NCBI GenBank assembly: GCA_945865605.1
Contig: CAMBEL010000011.1
Span: 1-52,470, forward strand
Origin: Bifidobacterium breve
GTDB taxonomy: Bacteria; Actinomycetota; Acidimicrobiia; IMCC26256; JAENVU01
Length of the DNA stretch: 52,470 bases
Reading direction: 5' to 3'
The notes under the pieces are model-generated. The model did no database searches and was not told the origin of the DNA. It saw nothing but the letters and a program-made list of their open reading frames with translations. This document shows, in pieces, positions 9,514-18,186 of this stretch. A program made the translations under genes and the position numbers. Every line of letters starts with the position of its first letter. Position 1 is the stretch's first letter.

Positions 9514-11319
9514 CTACAGACTCGCCACTCGGCCGGTCGCGATGGCCGCTGCTTCTGCCGCTTCCAATTGCTCTTCGAGAATCGCAAGACCGCCGGTCCA
9601 GAAAGCTGGATCGGTTAGATCGCAGTCGACAATGCGACCGAGTTCTTCTGGTGGAAGCGACCCACCCTTGGACAACATTTCTAGGTACGCAGGTACGAAA
9701 GCGGACCCGCGCTCTTCGTACTTTCGGTACACCGCAAGCGCAAGCAGTTGTCCGTACGCATACGCGTACACATAACCGGGAGTGGCTATGAAGTGAGGAA
9801 CGTACGACCACCATGTTCGGTAGCCGTCGGTGATCTCCACTGAGTCACCGAGCATCTTCTTTTGGGAATCGGTCCAGTGTCCATTGAAGTCATCGATCGA
9901 CAACTCGCCGATATCGCGTCTGTGTGTATGCACCGCGTCCTCAAACCGATTCATCGCGATCTGTCGGAACACCGTTGCAATCTGGCCCTCGAGACTTTCC
10001 GCAAGCAATGCAAGACGCGCTTCTGGATCTGTGGTTCCCGCGAGAAGGCGTCCAAAGGTAACTGTCTCGCCAAACACCGATGCGGTCTCGGCCAGCGTGA
10101 GCGGAGTGGACTGGTGAAACACACCTTGGTCGCGCGCTAGATACGCATGCAGTCCGTGCCCGAGTTCGTGAGCGAGGGTGAGCACATCACGGCGGCGGCC
10201 GGTCCAGTTGAGCAACAGGAACGGGTGTTGGCTCGGGACCGTGTAGGCACAAAAAGCGCCGGGGCGCTTGCCGTCACGCATCGGGGCGTCTATCCATCCT
10301 TCCGAGAAAAAACGGCCGCCGATCTCAGCGAGTTCGGGCGAGAACGATGAGTAAGCATCCAGAACTATGCCGCGCGCATCGGACCAACCGAACGACTCCT
10401 CGGCCGACGCAATACTCGCCATCCGGTCGTAATCACGGAGGCGGTCTAGGCCGAGCATGCGGGCCTTCAGCCTGTACCACCGTTGCGGTATGTCCGACCG
10501 TTGCTGCACCGCATCCACAAGTGCCCGAACGGAGTCGTCGCTCGCCTCGTTTGCAAGGTTGCGCGATGAGATCCACCCCGAAAAGTTCCGAAGTCGGTCG
10601 TCGGTCGCCTTGTCTGCGAGCAAGGTATTGAATACAAACGCGCGCGTTCGAAGGCCTGGAGCGAGCCCATCTGTAACAGCGGACGCAGCTGACTCGCGCA
10701 CCGAACGATCCGGCGACATGAGCATTGAGAGCCCCTGCTCAAGTGCGATCGTCTCATCATCGACAGTCAACGTGATCGCGGATGTGAGTTCGCTAAAAAG
10801 TCGCGACCACGCCGAAGCACCGGTTACGTCCTTCTCGGTAAGGATCTGCTCTTCTGGCTCGCTCAGTAGATGCGGAAGATAACGGCGAGCGGAACGGAGA
10901 TAGTGGCGACAGAAATCGAGACGCGAATCCGCCAACAATTCCTCAGCGCGATCGTCGGATAACTCCACCCATTCCAACTCGAAGAAAATCACACGGGTTT
11001 GAATGGCTGTCGCCTTTTCTTCAACCCTCTGCATGAGCGCGCCGCGTTCTGGATCGGTCTGCTCGACAGCGAAGCGAAGCCCCGCATACGATGCCGCGCT
11101 TCCAACAAGCTCTGCCATGTGTGCCAATACGTGCATAATTTCCGAGAGTTCCGTCGCATTGAGTTCTGCGACTCGCCCGCGGTAGCCCTCTGCGACAGTC
11201 GCTAATGCATCCGCTTGATCCAACATGGAATCGACGCCATCCGCGCCTCGCCCAGAAACCAAAGGCTCCAGGTCCCACGCGATTTCGGAAGCAGTGAGAT
11301 CTGCATCTACTTGCGTCAT
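9514..11319 (-). CDS. pepF: oligoendopeptidase F family zinc peptidase (M3)
   Basis: Cytoplasmic metallopeptidase of family M3 that trims oligopeptides, 601 aa. The zinc site HELGHGLH is clear, with the third ligand glutamate downstream ([10 protein letters not shown]). The PepF-type N-terminal helical domain (residues about 1-200) is present, and the C-terminal part has the family segments '[19 protein letters not shown]' and [12 protein letters not shown]. It lies between helD (11-base gap) and ettA (2-base gap). A role in recycling peptides fits the upstream peptide importer but is only suggestive. Confidence 0.93.
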   Translation of the reverse strand: MTQVDADLTASEIAWDLEPLVSGRGADGVDSMLDQADALATVAEGYRGRVAELNATELSEIMHVLAHMAELVGSAASYAGLRFAVEQTDPERGALMQRVEEKATAIQTRVIFFELEWVELSDDRAEELLADSRLDFCRHYLRSARRYLPHLLSEPEEQILTEKDVTGASAWSRLFSELTSAITLTVDDETIALEQGLSMLMSPDRSVRESAASAVTDGLAPGLRTRAFVFNTLLADKATDDRLRNFSGWISSRNLANEASDDSVRALVDAVQQRSDIPQRWYRLKARMLGLDRLRDYDRMASIASAEESFGWSDARGIVLDAYSSFSPELAEIGGRFFSEGWIDAPMRDGKRPGAFCAYTVPSQHPFLLLNWTGRRRDVLTLAHELGHGLHAYLARDQGVFHQSTPLTLAETASVFGETVTFGRLLAGTTDPEARLALLAESLEGQIATVFRQIAMNRFEDAVHTHRRDIGELSIDDFNGHWTDSQKKMLGDSVEITDGYRTWWSYVPHFIATPGYVYAYAYGQLLALAVYRKYEERGSAFVPAYLEMLSKGGSLPPEELGRIVDCDLTDPAFWTGGLAILEEQLEAAEAAAIATGRVASL

Positions 11320-11330
11320 AGATGCGCAGG

Positions 11331-13562
11331 CTAGGCGGGCGTGGCTAGCGGTCCCGGAAGCGGCCGGGAATGAAACACCGACAACGTCTGCGTTGCTCGC
11401 GTGAGTGTTACGTAAAGGAGTCGAAGGCCAGCCGAATCCTGGGTCACCAACTGTGCAGGTTCCACCACAATCACGTGGTCGAACTCAAGGCCCTTCGCTG
11501 CCACCGGCCCGATCACACCGACAGCGGCATCAAGAACCGTGGGCGAGTCCGCTACCGCGCCTACATCTTGAAGCGCTTCAGTAAGCGTCGAGTGGGCCTC
11601 GTCGGGCGCAATGACGGCAACCGTCCCTCCGAGCAAAAGGGTCTCGCGCACACATTGGATCGCGGCTTCCACCGGATCGGCGACAAGTGCGAAGAGGGGT
11701 TCTATCCCCGTACGACGTACCGACTGAGTCGGCTCAACATCGGATGCAGCTACCGCGAGTATGCGGTTGGCAACATCCATTATTTCGACAGGCGTTCGAT
11801 AGTTGACGGTCAGCGTCGCGCGGCGAGGCGCGTCGAGACGCGGCAGGTGTCCTAATACTTCGGTCCATCCACTCGATGCACCGGCTTTGGATGCTTGCCC
11901 GAAGTCGCCGACGATCGTCATGGAGCCGTGCGGGCAACGGCGGGCCAACATCCGCCATTGCATCGGAGAGAGATCCTGCGCTTCGTCGACAAGGACATGT
12001 CCAAAAGTTCTCAATTCTGGGATGGCTCTTGTTGCTCGCGTGTTCGGATCGGCGAAGCGTGCCTCTAACGCCGCCGAAGTCATGTAGCCGCCAAGCCCAA
12101 GATCACGCATGACGTTTGAAGCCGTCTCACCATCGCCATGCCCGTTGTCCTTGGTATTGCGTATCGGGCGAGCGGATTCCACTGCTCCACATAGTGCGTC
12201 GGCCTCATCTACCAGTGCGCAGTCCGCGTCGTTCCACGCGACCAGCTTTGTGTTCTTTGCTCTCGCGCGGAAGAGCAAGTGCTGTTCGGCATCCGTGAGT
12301 AGTTCACGGCCAGCGGAGCCGATGAGCACCTTGAATGAACAGAGGTCGTGCACGAGATCCGCTCCAGATAACACGGGCCACATGCGTTCGAGAAGAATGA
12401 TCACTTCGTGGGAGCGGCGAAGGCGTCGGCGAAGATCTTCTTCGAACTCAGGAGGGAAGTCTTCCTTTCGCGCCTTTGCGTCTCGATACTTAGACAGCAG
12501 GCGATCGACAACCATTCTCTCCACGAGAGGGCGGCGGCCGTTGTGATTACCAGGCCGTCGGCGAGCGCGGTCAATGACCTGACGGCACTCTTGTCGCGTC
12601 AGACGAAGTATCAGTCCATCGATGAGCACTTCGACATTGCGGCGAGGTATGTGCTCGCGATCCCGAAGCGCGCGCTTTAGTACAGAGACCATGCGAACAT
12701 CACCCTTGAGCCGCGCTTCTGCTGGGTCCGTGCAGATTGTTGCTCTCAGACTGGACTTCAAACCTGCGACGGTGGCGAGTTGTACTTCGTGTTCGCCAAG
12801 ACTTGGGAGTACCTGCTCGATGTAACGCAAGAAGATTGTGCTTGGCCCGATAAGCAGCACGCCTTGGGCACCCAATTGCTTGCGGAATGTGTACAACAGG
12901 TACGCCGCTCTATGCAGGGCTACCGCTGTCTTGCCTGTACCCGGTCCCCCTGAGACGATCAATACGCCTGGCAGTTCTGCACGCACTGCTGCGTCCTGTT
13001 CTGCCTGAATGGTCGCCACGATGTCACCCATGCGCCCCGTGCGTTCACGTTCCAGCGCCGCCATGAGTGCGCCCTCGCCCATGACAGCAAGCCCTGAGCT
13101 TGCGGCGGCGTTCGCGTCAAATACTTCGTCGTCTAGCCCAATCACTTCGCGGCCGTTTCGCGTGAGCAGATGACGGCGGCGCATGACCCCCATCCGTTCA
13201 AGTGCTGTTGCCCGATAGAACGGCTCCGCTACGGGCGCCCTCCAGTCAACAACGAGTTGCGTGTGTTCATCGTCCTCTACGCCCAGGCGGCCGACATAGA
13301 AGCGTCCACCTTCATCAAGATCTATTCGTCCAAAGCAGAGCGGCGTGTCGCCGATCTCTAATGCCGCAAGACGGCGTTGCGTGTGATCTACGGCGATGTC
13401 GCGTTCGAGGCGCGCCTGGTGTGTACCGCCACGGCGGACATCGCCATAGGCATCAGCGACCGTGGACGCGGCTAACCGCATCGCATCAAGGCGCTCGTAG
13501 ACAGTGTCTAGGTATTGCTGCTCTGCGACGATCTCGGGATCGACTTGGGGGCGTTCTAACAC
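11331..13562 (-). CDS. helD: HelD-type RNA polymerase-associated superfamily 1 helicase
   Basis: 743-aa UvrD/Rep-like ATPase with the HelD layout. There is an N-terminal helical region (EQQYLDTVYERLDAMRLAA and QARLERDIAVDHTQRRLAAL) likely to form the antiparallel coiled coil that enters the RNA polymerase secondary channel. Next is a domain with 'YVGRLGVEDDEHTQLVVDWRAPVAEPFYRA', then Walker A GGPGTGKT, Walker B HVLVDEAQDLSPMQW, and a C-terminal UvrD-like half with KGLEFDHVIVVEP and LLYVTLTRATQ. HelD recycles stalled or inactive RNA polymerase. The start is uncertain: GTG at 13562 follows GGAGGAC, while a TTG at 13586 lacks a ribosome-binding site. First gene of a five-gene run with ettA and rlmD. 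Confidence 0.9.
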   Translation of the reverse strand: MLERPQVDPEIVAEQQYLDTVYERLDAMRLAASTVADAYGDVRRGGTHQARLERDIAVDHTQRRLAALEIGDTPLCFGRIDLDEGGRFYVGRLGVEDDEHTQLVVDWRAPVAEPFYRATALERMGVMRRRHLLTRNGREVIGLDDEVFDANAAASSGLAVMGEGALMAALERERTGRMGDIVATIQAEQDAAVRAELPGVLIVSGGPGTGKTAVALHRAAYLLYTFRKQLGAQGVLLIGPSTIFLRYIEQVLPSLGEHEVQLATVAGLKSSLRATICTDPAEARLKGDVRMVSVLKRALRDREHIPRRNVEVLIDGLILRLTRQECRQVIDRARRRPGNHNGRRPLVERMVVDRLLSKYRDAKARKEDFPPEFEEDLRRRLRRSHEVIILLERMWPVLSGADLVHDLCSFKVLIGSAGRELLTDAEQHLLFRARAKNTKLVAWNDADCALVDEADALCGAVESARPIRNTKDNGHGDGETASNVMRDLGLGGYMTSAALEARFADPNTRATRAIPELRTFGHVLVDEAQDLSPMQWRMLARRCPHGSMTIVGDFGQASKAGASSGWTEVLGHLPRLDAPRRATLTVNYRTPVEIMDVANRILAVAASDVEPTQSVRRTGIEPLFALVADPVEAAIQCVRETLLLGGTVAVIAPDEAHSTLTEALQDVGAVADSPTVLDAAVGVIGPVAAKGLEFDHVIVVEPAQLVTQDSAGLRLLYVTLTRATQTLSVFHSRPLPGPLATPA

Positions 13563-13637
13563 CCGTCCTCCGGCATTCAGACTCAATTGGGGAAACCGTC
13601 AAGTCTACGGGATCGGGTTACGCCACGTCGCTGCGGA

Positions 13638-14240
13638 TCAGATCTGTTGAGGGGTGGTGAGCTCCACACTCTCCGGATCTATTAGGAGTACCCGAGACAC
13701 ATGTTCAAAATTGCCGGAGCGCGCAAGAACCACGGTGCCGCCGAGGTTGGGTACGGCTGGCGAATCGACCCCGAGGTGGCGTTCAACTGCCCTGATCAGA
13801 CCGCCATGAGTAAAGGCCAAGACCGACTCTCCGCTGGCCCCCCCTTCGATCGCTTCGAGAACAGCGAGAGCGCGCTTAACGACTTCGTCATCACCTTCGA
13901 AACCCGATGGCCTGCCTTGCGATCCAAGGAACCCTGGCCAACCTTCATCGATCTGGGTTCGAGTGAGTCCGGTCCACTCCCCCGCATCGCGCTCCATCAG
14001 ACGATCGTCGATCTGCACATCGAGGTCAAGCGCGTCACCGACTATCTGCGCCGAACGGCTTGCTCGCACTAACCCCGAAGACCAGATCTGAGTGATCCCG
14101 TCTACGTGCTCGCTGGTCGACGCGTTCGCCGCCTGCAGTTCCCCTAGCGCGGAAAGCGGCGGATCGGCGCGACCTTGCCACCTGCCGTCGGCGTTCCAAG
14201 TGGATTGACCGTGACGCACTAGCAAGATACGCGTCGTCAA
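13638..14240 (-). CDS. histidine phosphatase superfamily protein
   Basis: 200-aa cytoplasmic phosphatase of the phosphoglycerate mutase-like branch 1. The catalytic motif LLVRHGQSTWN is at residues 6-16, the second arginine is in SGLVRASRSAQ, the acid/base Glu is in LMERDAGEWTGLT and the late His is in AFTHGGLIRA. These proteins act on sugar phosphates, alpha-ribazole phosphate or nucleotides; no specificity is visible here. The start codon is TTG, overlapping the upstream stop by four bases (TTGA), which implies coupled translation with the TnpB-like gene. A GTG/ATG alternative that keeps RHGQ in frame does not exist. Confidence 0.9.
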   Translation of the reverse strand: MTTRILLVRHGQSTWNADGRWQGRADPPLSALGELQAANASTSEHVDGITQIWSSGLVRASRSAQIVGDALDLDVQIDDRLMERDAGEWTGLTRTQIDEGWPGFLGSQGRPSGFEGDDEVVKRALAVLEAIEGGASGESVLAFTHGGLIRAVERHLGVDSPAVPNLGGTVVLARSGNFEHVSRVLLIDPESVELTTPQQI

Positions 14241-14692
14241 GGAACGTCTGCCTCGACAAGTTCAAACTCGCCGTTGCGGTAAACGAGCGCCGCAAACTTT
14301 CCCTCGAGGGGAGGTCGAAGATTTCCCATCGCCGGATCTGAGTAGACGCGTACCGTTCGCTTGCCGGCTGCCGTCGGCATGACCACGCGATCGCTTGCAG
14401 ACCACTTGAGGGCTGCCGGTGCAAATACGAACGACTGGAAAGCCCCAAACTTCTGGCCCTTCAGACTTTGAGTAACACGATCCGCGCTTGGAACATTGAA
14501 CGCGGCGGGCAACTTGAAGCGTTCCAACTCTTCTTTCACGAGTGTGCGCAACTCGGCCTTGTTCGAAATCTTGCCGTCGATTGCTCTAATACGCGCGGCG
14601 TTACAGGCTTTGTTGACGCGCTCCAGTGTCGTGACCAAGAGATCGTGTTGGTCGGGATCCGGGATTAGGTGGACAGATACTTGAGATGCCAT
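14237..14692 (-). CDS. stand-alone TnpB N-terminal-like protein (no RuvC domain)
   Basis: 151 aa that I align by eye with the first third of IS200/IS605 TnpB (OrfB). Residues 8-30 (HLIPDPDQHDLL-TTLERVNKACN) resemble the TnpB opening 'LLPTPEQ..LL.TLE..N.ACN'. Residues 45-80 fit its 'K..L..LVY.E.R..F.L.A....A...V..A.K' helices. Residues 82-151 (FVFAPAALKWSASDRVVMPT ... LVYRNGEFELVEADVP) fit the beta-barrel RNA/DNA-binding part. The protein ends exactly where the RuvC nuclease domain normally begins, and the next gene overlaps its stop. No transposon ends, TnpA or omega-RNA-like region are visible. It is probably a domesticated nucleic-acid-binding fragment; function unknown. Confidence 0.7.
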   Translation of the reverse strand: MASQVSVHLIPDPDQHDLLVTTLERVNKACNAARIRAIDGKISNKAELRTLVKEELERFKLPAAFNVPSADRVTQSLKGQKFGAFQSFVFAPAALKWSASDRVVMPTAAGKRTVRVYSDPAMGNLRPPLEGKFAALVYRNGEFELVEADVP

Positions 14693-14753
14693 ACGGGTTA
14701 GATCGTGCCTGATAAACGGCCCTCACGGCGAAAGGACGCGCTACGACGATGCG

Positions 14754-15743
14754 TCAGGAGGAAAGATTTGCGACGAGTTTGCCCCAAGTACCGCGAGTCG
14801 CCAGGCTTGCTAGCCCGGCAGGGATCTCCTCAAACTTCAATATTTGGGAGATCAAAGGAGCTATCTGTCCTGTCTCATGCAGCGCCATCAGGCGTTCGTG
14901 GGTGGCGTTAATCAGGGCAGGATTCATCATGTTGTAAAAGCCCCAGTGAACTCCGACGACGGAATAGTTCTTTATGAGAACGTGGTTGGTGCGCGCTTCG
15001 GCAAAACGCCCTCCCGTGAATCCAATAATCAAGATGCGGCCTTCGAAGGCAATGCACTTGGTGGATCGGTCGTAGGTGTCGCCACCCACCGGGTCGTAGA
15101 TCACATTCGCACCGAGACCACCCGTCGCCTCTTTCACGGCATCGACGAAATCGCCAGCGCGGTAGTCGATCACCAGTTCCGCCCCAAGGTCCTTGCACAC
15201 CTGCACCTTTTCCGGACCACCCGCTGTAGCGATTACGCGGGCTCCCGCCGCGAGCCCTAACTGGATCGCCGCGGAACCAACACCACCTGCGCCAGCATGA
15301 ACGAGCAGTACCTCGCCGGGTTGCAGCGCCGCGCGGCGATGTAGCCCGACATGGCCGGTTTGGTACGTGACATGCATCGCCGCCGCGGCTTCGTCTGAAA
15401 GCGAATCCGGGATCGCAAAGACGGTTCCTGTCGGGGCAACAGTGCGTTCGGTGAACCCACCATCTCCGAAGCGCGGGAGCGCAATCACGCGTCGCCCCAG
15501 CAACGCAGGATCGGCCCCCGGCCCTAGTCCGGTCACGGTGCCTGAAACCTCGGCCCCTGGAGTGAACGGCAAGGGTGGGCGCACCTGATACTCGCCGCGA
15601 CACATCAACACGTCGGGAAAATTCAGAGATGCAGCTGCGACGTCAACCAGCACCTCACCTGCCGCCGGTTCCGGAGTAGGCAGATCCTCAAGTGTGAGGA
15701 CTGCTTCGGGTTCACCCAACTCGTGCACTCGCCATGCGCGCAT
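14754..15743 (-). CDS. NADPH:quinone oxidoreductase, zinc-independent MDR family
   Basis: 329-aa medium-chain dehydrogenase/reductase of the quinone oxidoreductase/crotonyl-reductase branch. The N-terminal GroES-like fold carries ASLNFPDVLMCRGEYQ and PFTPGAEVSGTV. The NADPH site is HAGAGGVGSAAIQLGLAAGARV, with ATAGG and YDPVGGD motifs; zinc-ligand cysteines are absent. It probably reduces quinones or enoyl substrates using NADPH. It reads in the same direction as the TnpB-like and phosphatase genes (61-base gap) and diverges from the SnoaL-like gene 52 bases away, so a promoter for each lies in that short spacer. Confidence 0.92.
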   Translation of the reverse strand: MRAWRVHELGEPEAVLTLEDLPTPEPAAGEVLVDVAAASLNFPDVLMCRGEYQVRPPLPFTPGAEVSGTVTGLGPGADPALLGRRVIALPRFGDGGFTERTVAPTGTVFAIPDSLSDEAAAAMHVTYQTGHVGLHRRAALQPGEVLLVHAGAGGVGSAAIQLGLAAGARVIATAGGPEKVQVCKDLGAELVIDYRAGDFVDAVKEATGGLGANVIYDPVGGDTYDRSTKCIAFEGRILIIGFTGGRFAEARTNHVLIKNYSVVGVHWGFYNMMNPALINATHERLMALHETGQIAPLISQILKFEEIPAGLASLATRGTWGKLVANLSS

Positions 15744-15795
15744 GTTCCTACCGTAACCTCACTGCCTAAATGAATGTCGATGTAGAGGAGTAACG

Positions 15796-16248
15796 ATGGG
15801 CCGCTTTGATCCCCAAGAGATCGAAGACGCGTATGCGAACTTTCGAGCGGTAGCCACAGAGTGTGGCGCGAGCGGCAAGTGGGATGCATGGGCAGATCTG
15901 TTCACCGAGGACGCTGTCTATTACGAACACCTCTACGGCACGTTCACCGGTCGCGAGGCAATCCGCACTTGGATCACCACGACAATGGCGGAGCCGATCA
16001 ACCGAGAAATGACTGAGTTCCCTGCAGATTGGTGGGTCATCGACGCTGAACGCGATCGCGTGATCTGTGCCGTATGGAACCGGATGACAGATATCGGCGA
16101 CGGTGAGGTCCACCAGGCGATCAACTGGTCCCGTCTTGATTATGCGGGCGACGGGCGGTGGTCGTATGAGGAAGACATCTACAACGTCGACGAGTTCGCA
16201 GCGATGATCAAGGGGTATCTAGCGGCGAAACGCTCGCAGCAATCCTGA
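15796..16248 (+). CDS. SnoaL-like / NTF2-fold protein
   Basis: 150-aa single-domain protein of the nuclear-transport-factor-2 superfamily. The pattern AYANFRAVATECGASGKWDAWADLFTEDAVYYEHLYGTF-GREAIRTWI is characteristic of SnoaL-like proteins, which include cyclases, isomerases, dehydratases and non-catalytic binders. Aromatic and acidic residues (W, D, Y, H) line the expected pocket, but no specific enzyme can be named. GAGGAG stands just upstream of the ATG. It is followed in the same direction by a zinc alcohol dehydrogenase, and such pairs often belong to steroid or xenobiotic metabolism; that is inference only. Confidence 0.88.
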   Translation: MGRFDPQEIEDAYANFRAVATECGASGKWDAWADLFTEDAVYYEHLYGTFTGREAIRTWITTTMAEPINREMTEFPADWWVIDAERDRVICAVWNRMTDIGDGEVHQAINWSRLDYAGDGRWSYEEDIYNVDEFAAMIKGYLAAKRSQQS

Positions 16249-16331
16249 GCGTGCACGTAACGGGTTCGACCCTGTGTGTTTCTCCATAGTCGCGTAGGGT
16301 CAGCAGTCGCGATCTACGCCTGGAGGAAATC

Positions 16332-17411
16332 ATGCGTGCAGCCATTTTTACCGGAGACGCCGAGCTATCAGTCGAGGACGTCTCTCCGCTAGACCCAGGG
16401 CCGAATGAGGTAGTGGTTCGCATTGCCGCGAGTGGCGTTTGCCATTCAGACCTGTCTGCGACGAACGGCACGCTTGCCATGCCACCACCGTGCATCCTCG
16501 GGCATGAAGGATCGGGCGTAGTCGAATACGTCGGTCCGGAGGTAACGCGTGTGAAGGTTGGCGACAAGGTGATTGCATCGTTCGTTCCATCCTGCGGACA
16601 TTGCTTCTGGTGTCTCAACGGACAGGCCAACCTCTGTTCGCTCGATATGAGCGTGATGATGACGCCGAAGGCAACCCGTACCGATGGATCGGTCGCTATC
16701 GGCTTCACCGGGCTCGGAACGTTCGCCGACCAGATGACGACGCACGAAGCAAGCCTCGTCAAGATCGAAACGGATCTTCCCCACGAACAACTCGCGTTGA
16801 TCGGATGCGGCGTCACTACCGGAGTCGGTGCGGCTCTGAACACAGCCAAGATTGAACCCGGTTCGATCGTCGCCGTGATCGGATGTGGTGGCGTAGGCCA
16901 GTCCGTGATTCAAGGAGCACGCATTGCAGGCGCATCACGGATTATTGCGATCGATCCGGTCGCCCTGAAGCGTGAAGCGGCAACGAAATTCGGAGCTACG
17001 GACCTTGTGGACCCAACCGATGGAAACGCTATCGGCCAAGTGCAATCCCTAACTGGCGGCCGTGGCGCTGACTATGTCTTCGAAGTGATCGGCCTCCCCG
17101 AAACAATCGTGCAGGCATACGAGATGACAAGGCGTGGAGGAACCGCGGTTGTTGTTGGAATGCCGCGTATGGATTCCATGGTGACGCTTCCCGGTTTCTC
17201 TTTGTTCTACGGCGAGAAGAAGTTGCTCGGCTGCGTCTACGGATCCGCGCAAGTACGCCGCGACTTCCCGCGCTTCATCGACTTGGTGGAAACGGGCCGT
17301 CTCGATATTGCAGAGATGGTAAGCCGAACGATCGGTCTCGACGACGTCAATGAAGCATTCCGCGCCATGGTCGCTGGCGAGGTAATCCGCTCAGTCATCA
17401 CCAACACATGA
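16332..17411 (+). CDS. zinc-dependent alcohol dehydrogenase, class III-like MDR
   Basis: 359-aa NAD(P)-dependent dehydrogenase. Catalytic zinc ligands: Cys in GVCHSDLS and the HE pair in LGHEGSG. Part of the structural zinc set is visible (C-x2-C-x2-C...C in 'SCGHCFWCLNGQANLC'). The nucleotide site is VIGCGGVGQSVIQGARIAG. It belongs with the bacterial group related to formaldehyde/S-(hydroxymethyl)glutathione and NDMA-dependent alcohol dehydrogenases; the real alcohol is unknown. GGAGG lies 4-5 bases before the ATG. The stop codon lies inside a 15-bp tandem duplication, so a second in-frame stop follows five codons later. Confidence 0.92.
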   Translation: MRAAIFTGDAELSVEDVSPLDPGPNEVVVRIAASGVCHSDLSATNGTLAMPPPCILGHEGSGVVEYVGPEVTRVKVGDKVIASFVPSCGHCFWCLNGQANLCSLDMSVMMTPKATRTDGSVAIGFTGLGTFADQMTTHEASLVKIETDLPHEQLALIGCGVTTGVGAALNTAKIEPGSIVAVIGCGGVGQSVIQGARIAGASRIIAIDPVALKREAATKFGATDLVDPTDGNAIGQVQSLTGGRGADYVFEVIGLPETIVQAYEMTRRGGTAVVVGMPRMDSMVTLPGFSLFYGEKKLLGCVYGSAQVRRDFPRFIDLVETGRLDIAEMVSRTIGLDDVNEAFRAMVAGEVIRSVITNT

Positions 17412-17429
17412 TTTACCAACACGTGATTC
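17400..17429 (+). repeat. 15-bp tandem duplication across a stop codon
   Basis: Two adjacent copies, ACCAACACATGATTT and ACCAACACGTGATTC, differ at two positions. The alcohol dehydrogenase ends inside the first copy (Thr-Asn-Thr-stop) and the same residues and stop recur in the second. Probably a slippage duplication; no function is implied. Confidence 0.8.
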
Positions 17430-17439
17430 GCCAAGACCC

Positions 17440-18186
17440 ATGAATGCCGAGAACGACAAAGAACGAGAGCGTGGGCTGCAACGCGAGCGTCTTGAGAAAT
17501 GGGTAAATAGCACCGAAGTAGTCGAGGCAATCCCTGCTGCGACCGTGATCCTCTTGCGCGATGGTGCCGATGGTATCGAGACCCTCATGCTCAAGCGCAA
17601 CTCGAAACTTGCGTTTGGCGGGATGTGGGTGTTTCCCGGAGGACGCATCGACGAAGGGGACTACCCCGATGAATCCCGCCAGGACATTGTTGCCGCAGCG
17701 CAGCGCGCCGCTGTGCGCGAGACGATGGAGGAGGCGGGACTTGATGTCGAGCACGATTCGTTGGTTCGGCTCTCTCACTGGGTCCCACCGGCACAGACCC
17801 CCAAGCGTTTCGCTACATGGTTCTTCGTTGCGCCTGCGCCCGACGGCGCGGTAACAATCGATCAAGGTGAGATCCATGACCACATGTGGGTATCACCCAT
17901 CGATGCGATAGCCAAGCGCGATGCGGCGGAAATCGAACTGGCGCCGCCTACCTGGGTAACGCTTCATACGATTGCGCTCTCGCCTACCGTCGCGCACGCA
18001 ATTCAGCGCGCTAGCGAGAACGAACCCGAACAGTTCACAACTAATGCTGCAGCTACCGACGAAGGCATCGTCACGATGTGGCACGGCGATGCTGGCTACG
18101 AGACTGGCAATGCCTCAGCAGAGGGGTCGAGGCACAGGCTCATCATGGATGCCACGGGATGGCGCTACGAACGCTGGGGTTTTTAG
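17440..18186 (+). CDS. NUDIX hydrolase
   Basis: 248-aa NUDIX protein. The Nudix box GX5EX7REUXEEXGU is visible as GGRIDEGDYPDESRQDIVAAAQRAAVRETMEEAGLD with the usual insertion seen in the CoA-pyrophosphatase/NUDT19-like group, about residues 67-102. The N-terminal part has 'AATVILLRDGADGIETLMLKRNSKLAFGGMWVFPGG', typical of the larger actinobacterial NUDIX proteins linked to acyl-CoA or nucleotide diphosphate hydrolysis. No clear ribosome-binding site precedes the ATG, which is 28 bases after the dehydrogenase stop. It converges with and overlaps the next gene by 4 bp at the stop codons. Confidence 0.9.
   Translation: MNAENDKERERGLQRERLEKWVNSTEVVEAIPAATVILLRDGADGIETLMLKRNSKLAFGGMWVFPGGRIDEGDYPDESRQDIVAAAQRAAVRETMEEAGLDVEHDSLVRLSHWVPPAQTPKRFATWFFVAPAPDGAVTIDQGEIHDHMWVSPIDAIAKRDAAEIELAPPTWVTLHTIALSPTVAHAIQRASENEPEQFTTNAAATDEGIVTMWHGDAGYETGNASAEGSRHRLIMDATGWRYERWGF

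Noticed and set aside
9512-9814. 101-codon N-terminal extension of the EttA reading frame
   Set aside because: Arg/Ser/Cys-rich, unlike any ABC-F protein, and wholly inside pepF on the same strand in another frame; the ATG at 9511 follows the pepF stop by two bases.
16262-16285. tRNA T-arm-like sequence (CGGGTTCGACCCTG)
   Set aside because: No acceptor, D or anticodon arms on either strand at the required distances; it lies just after the SnoaL-like stop.
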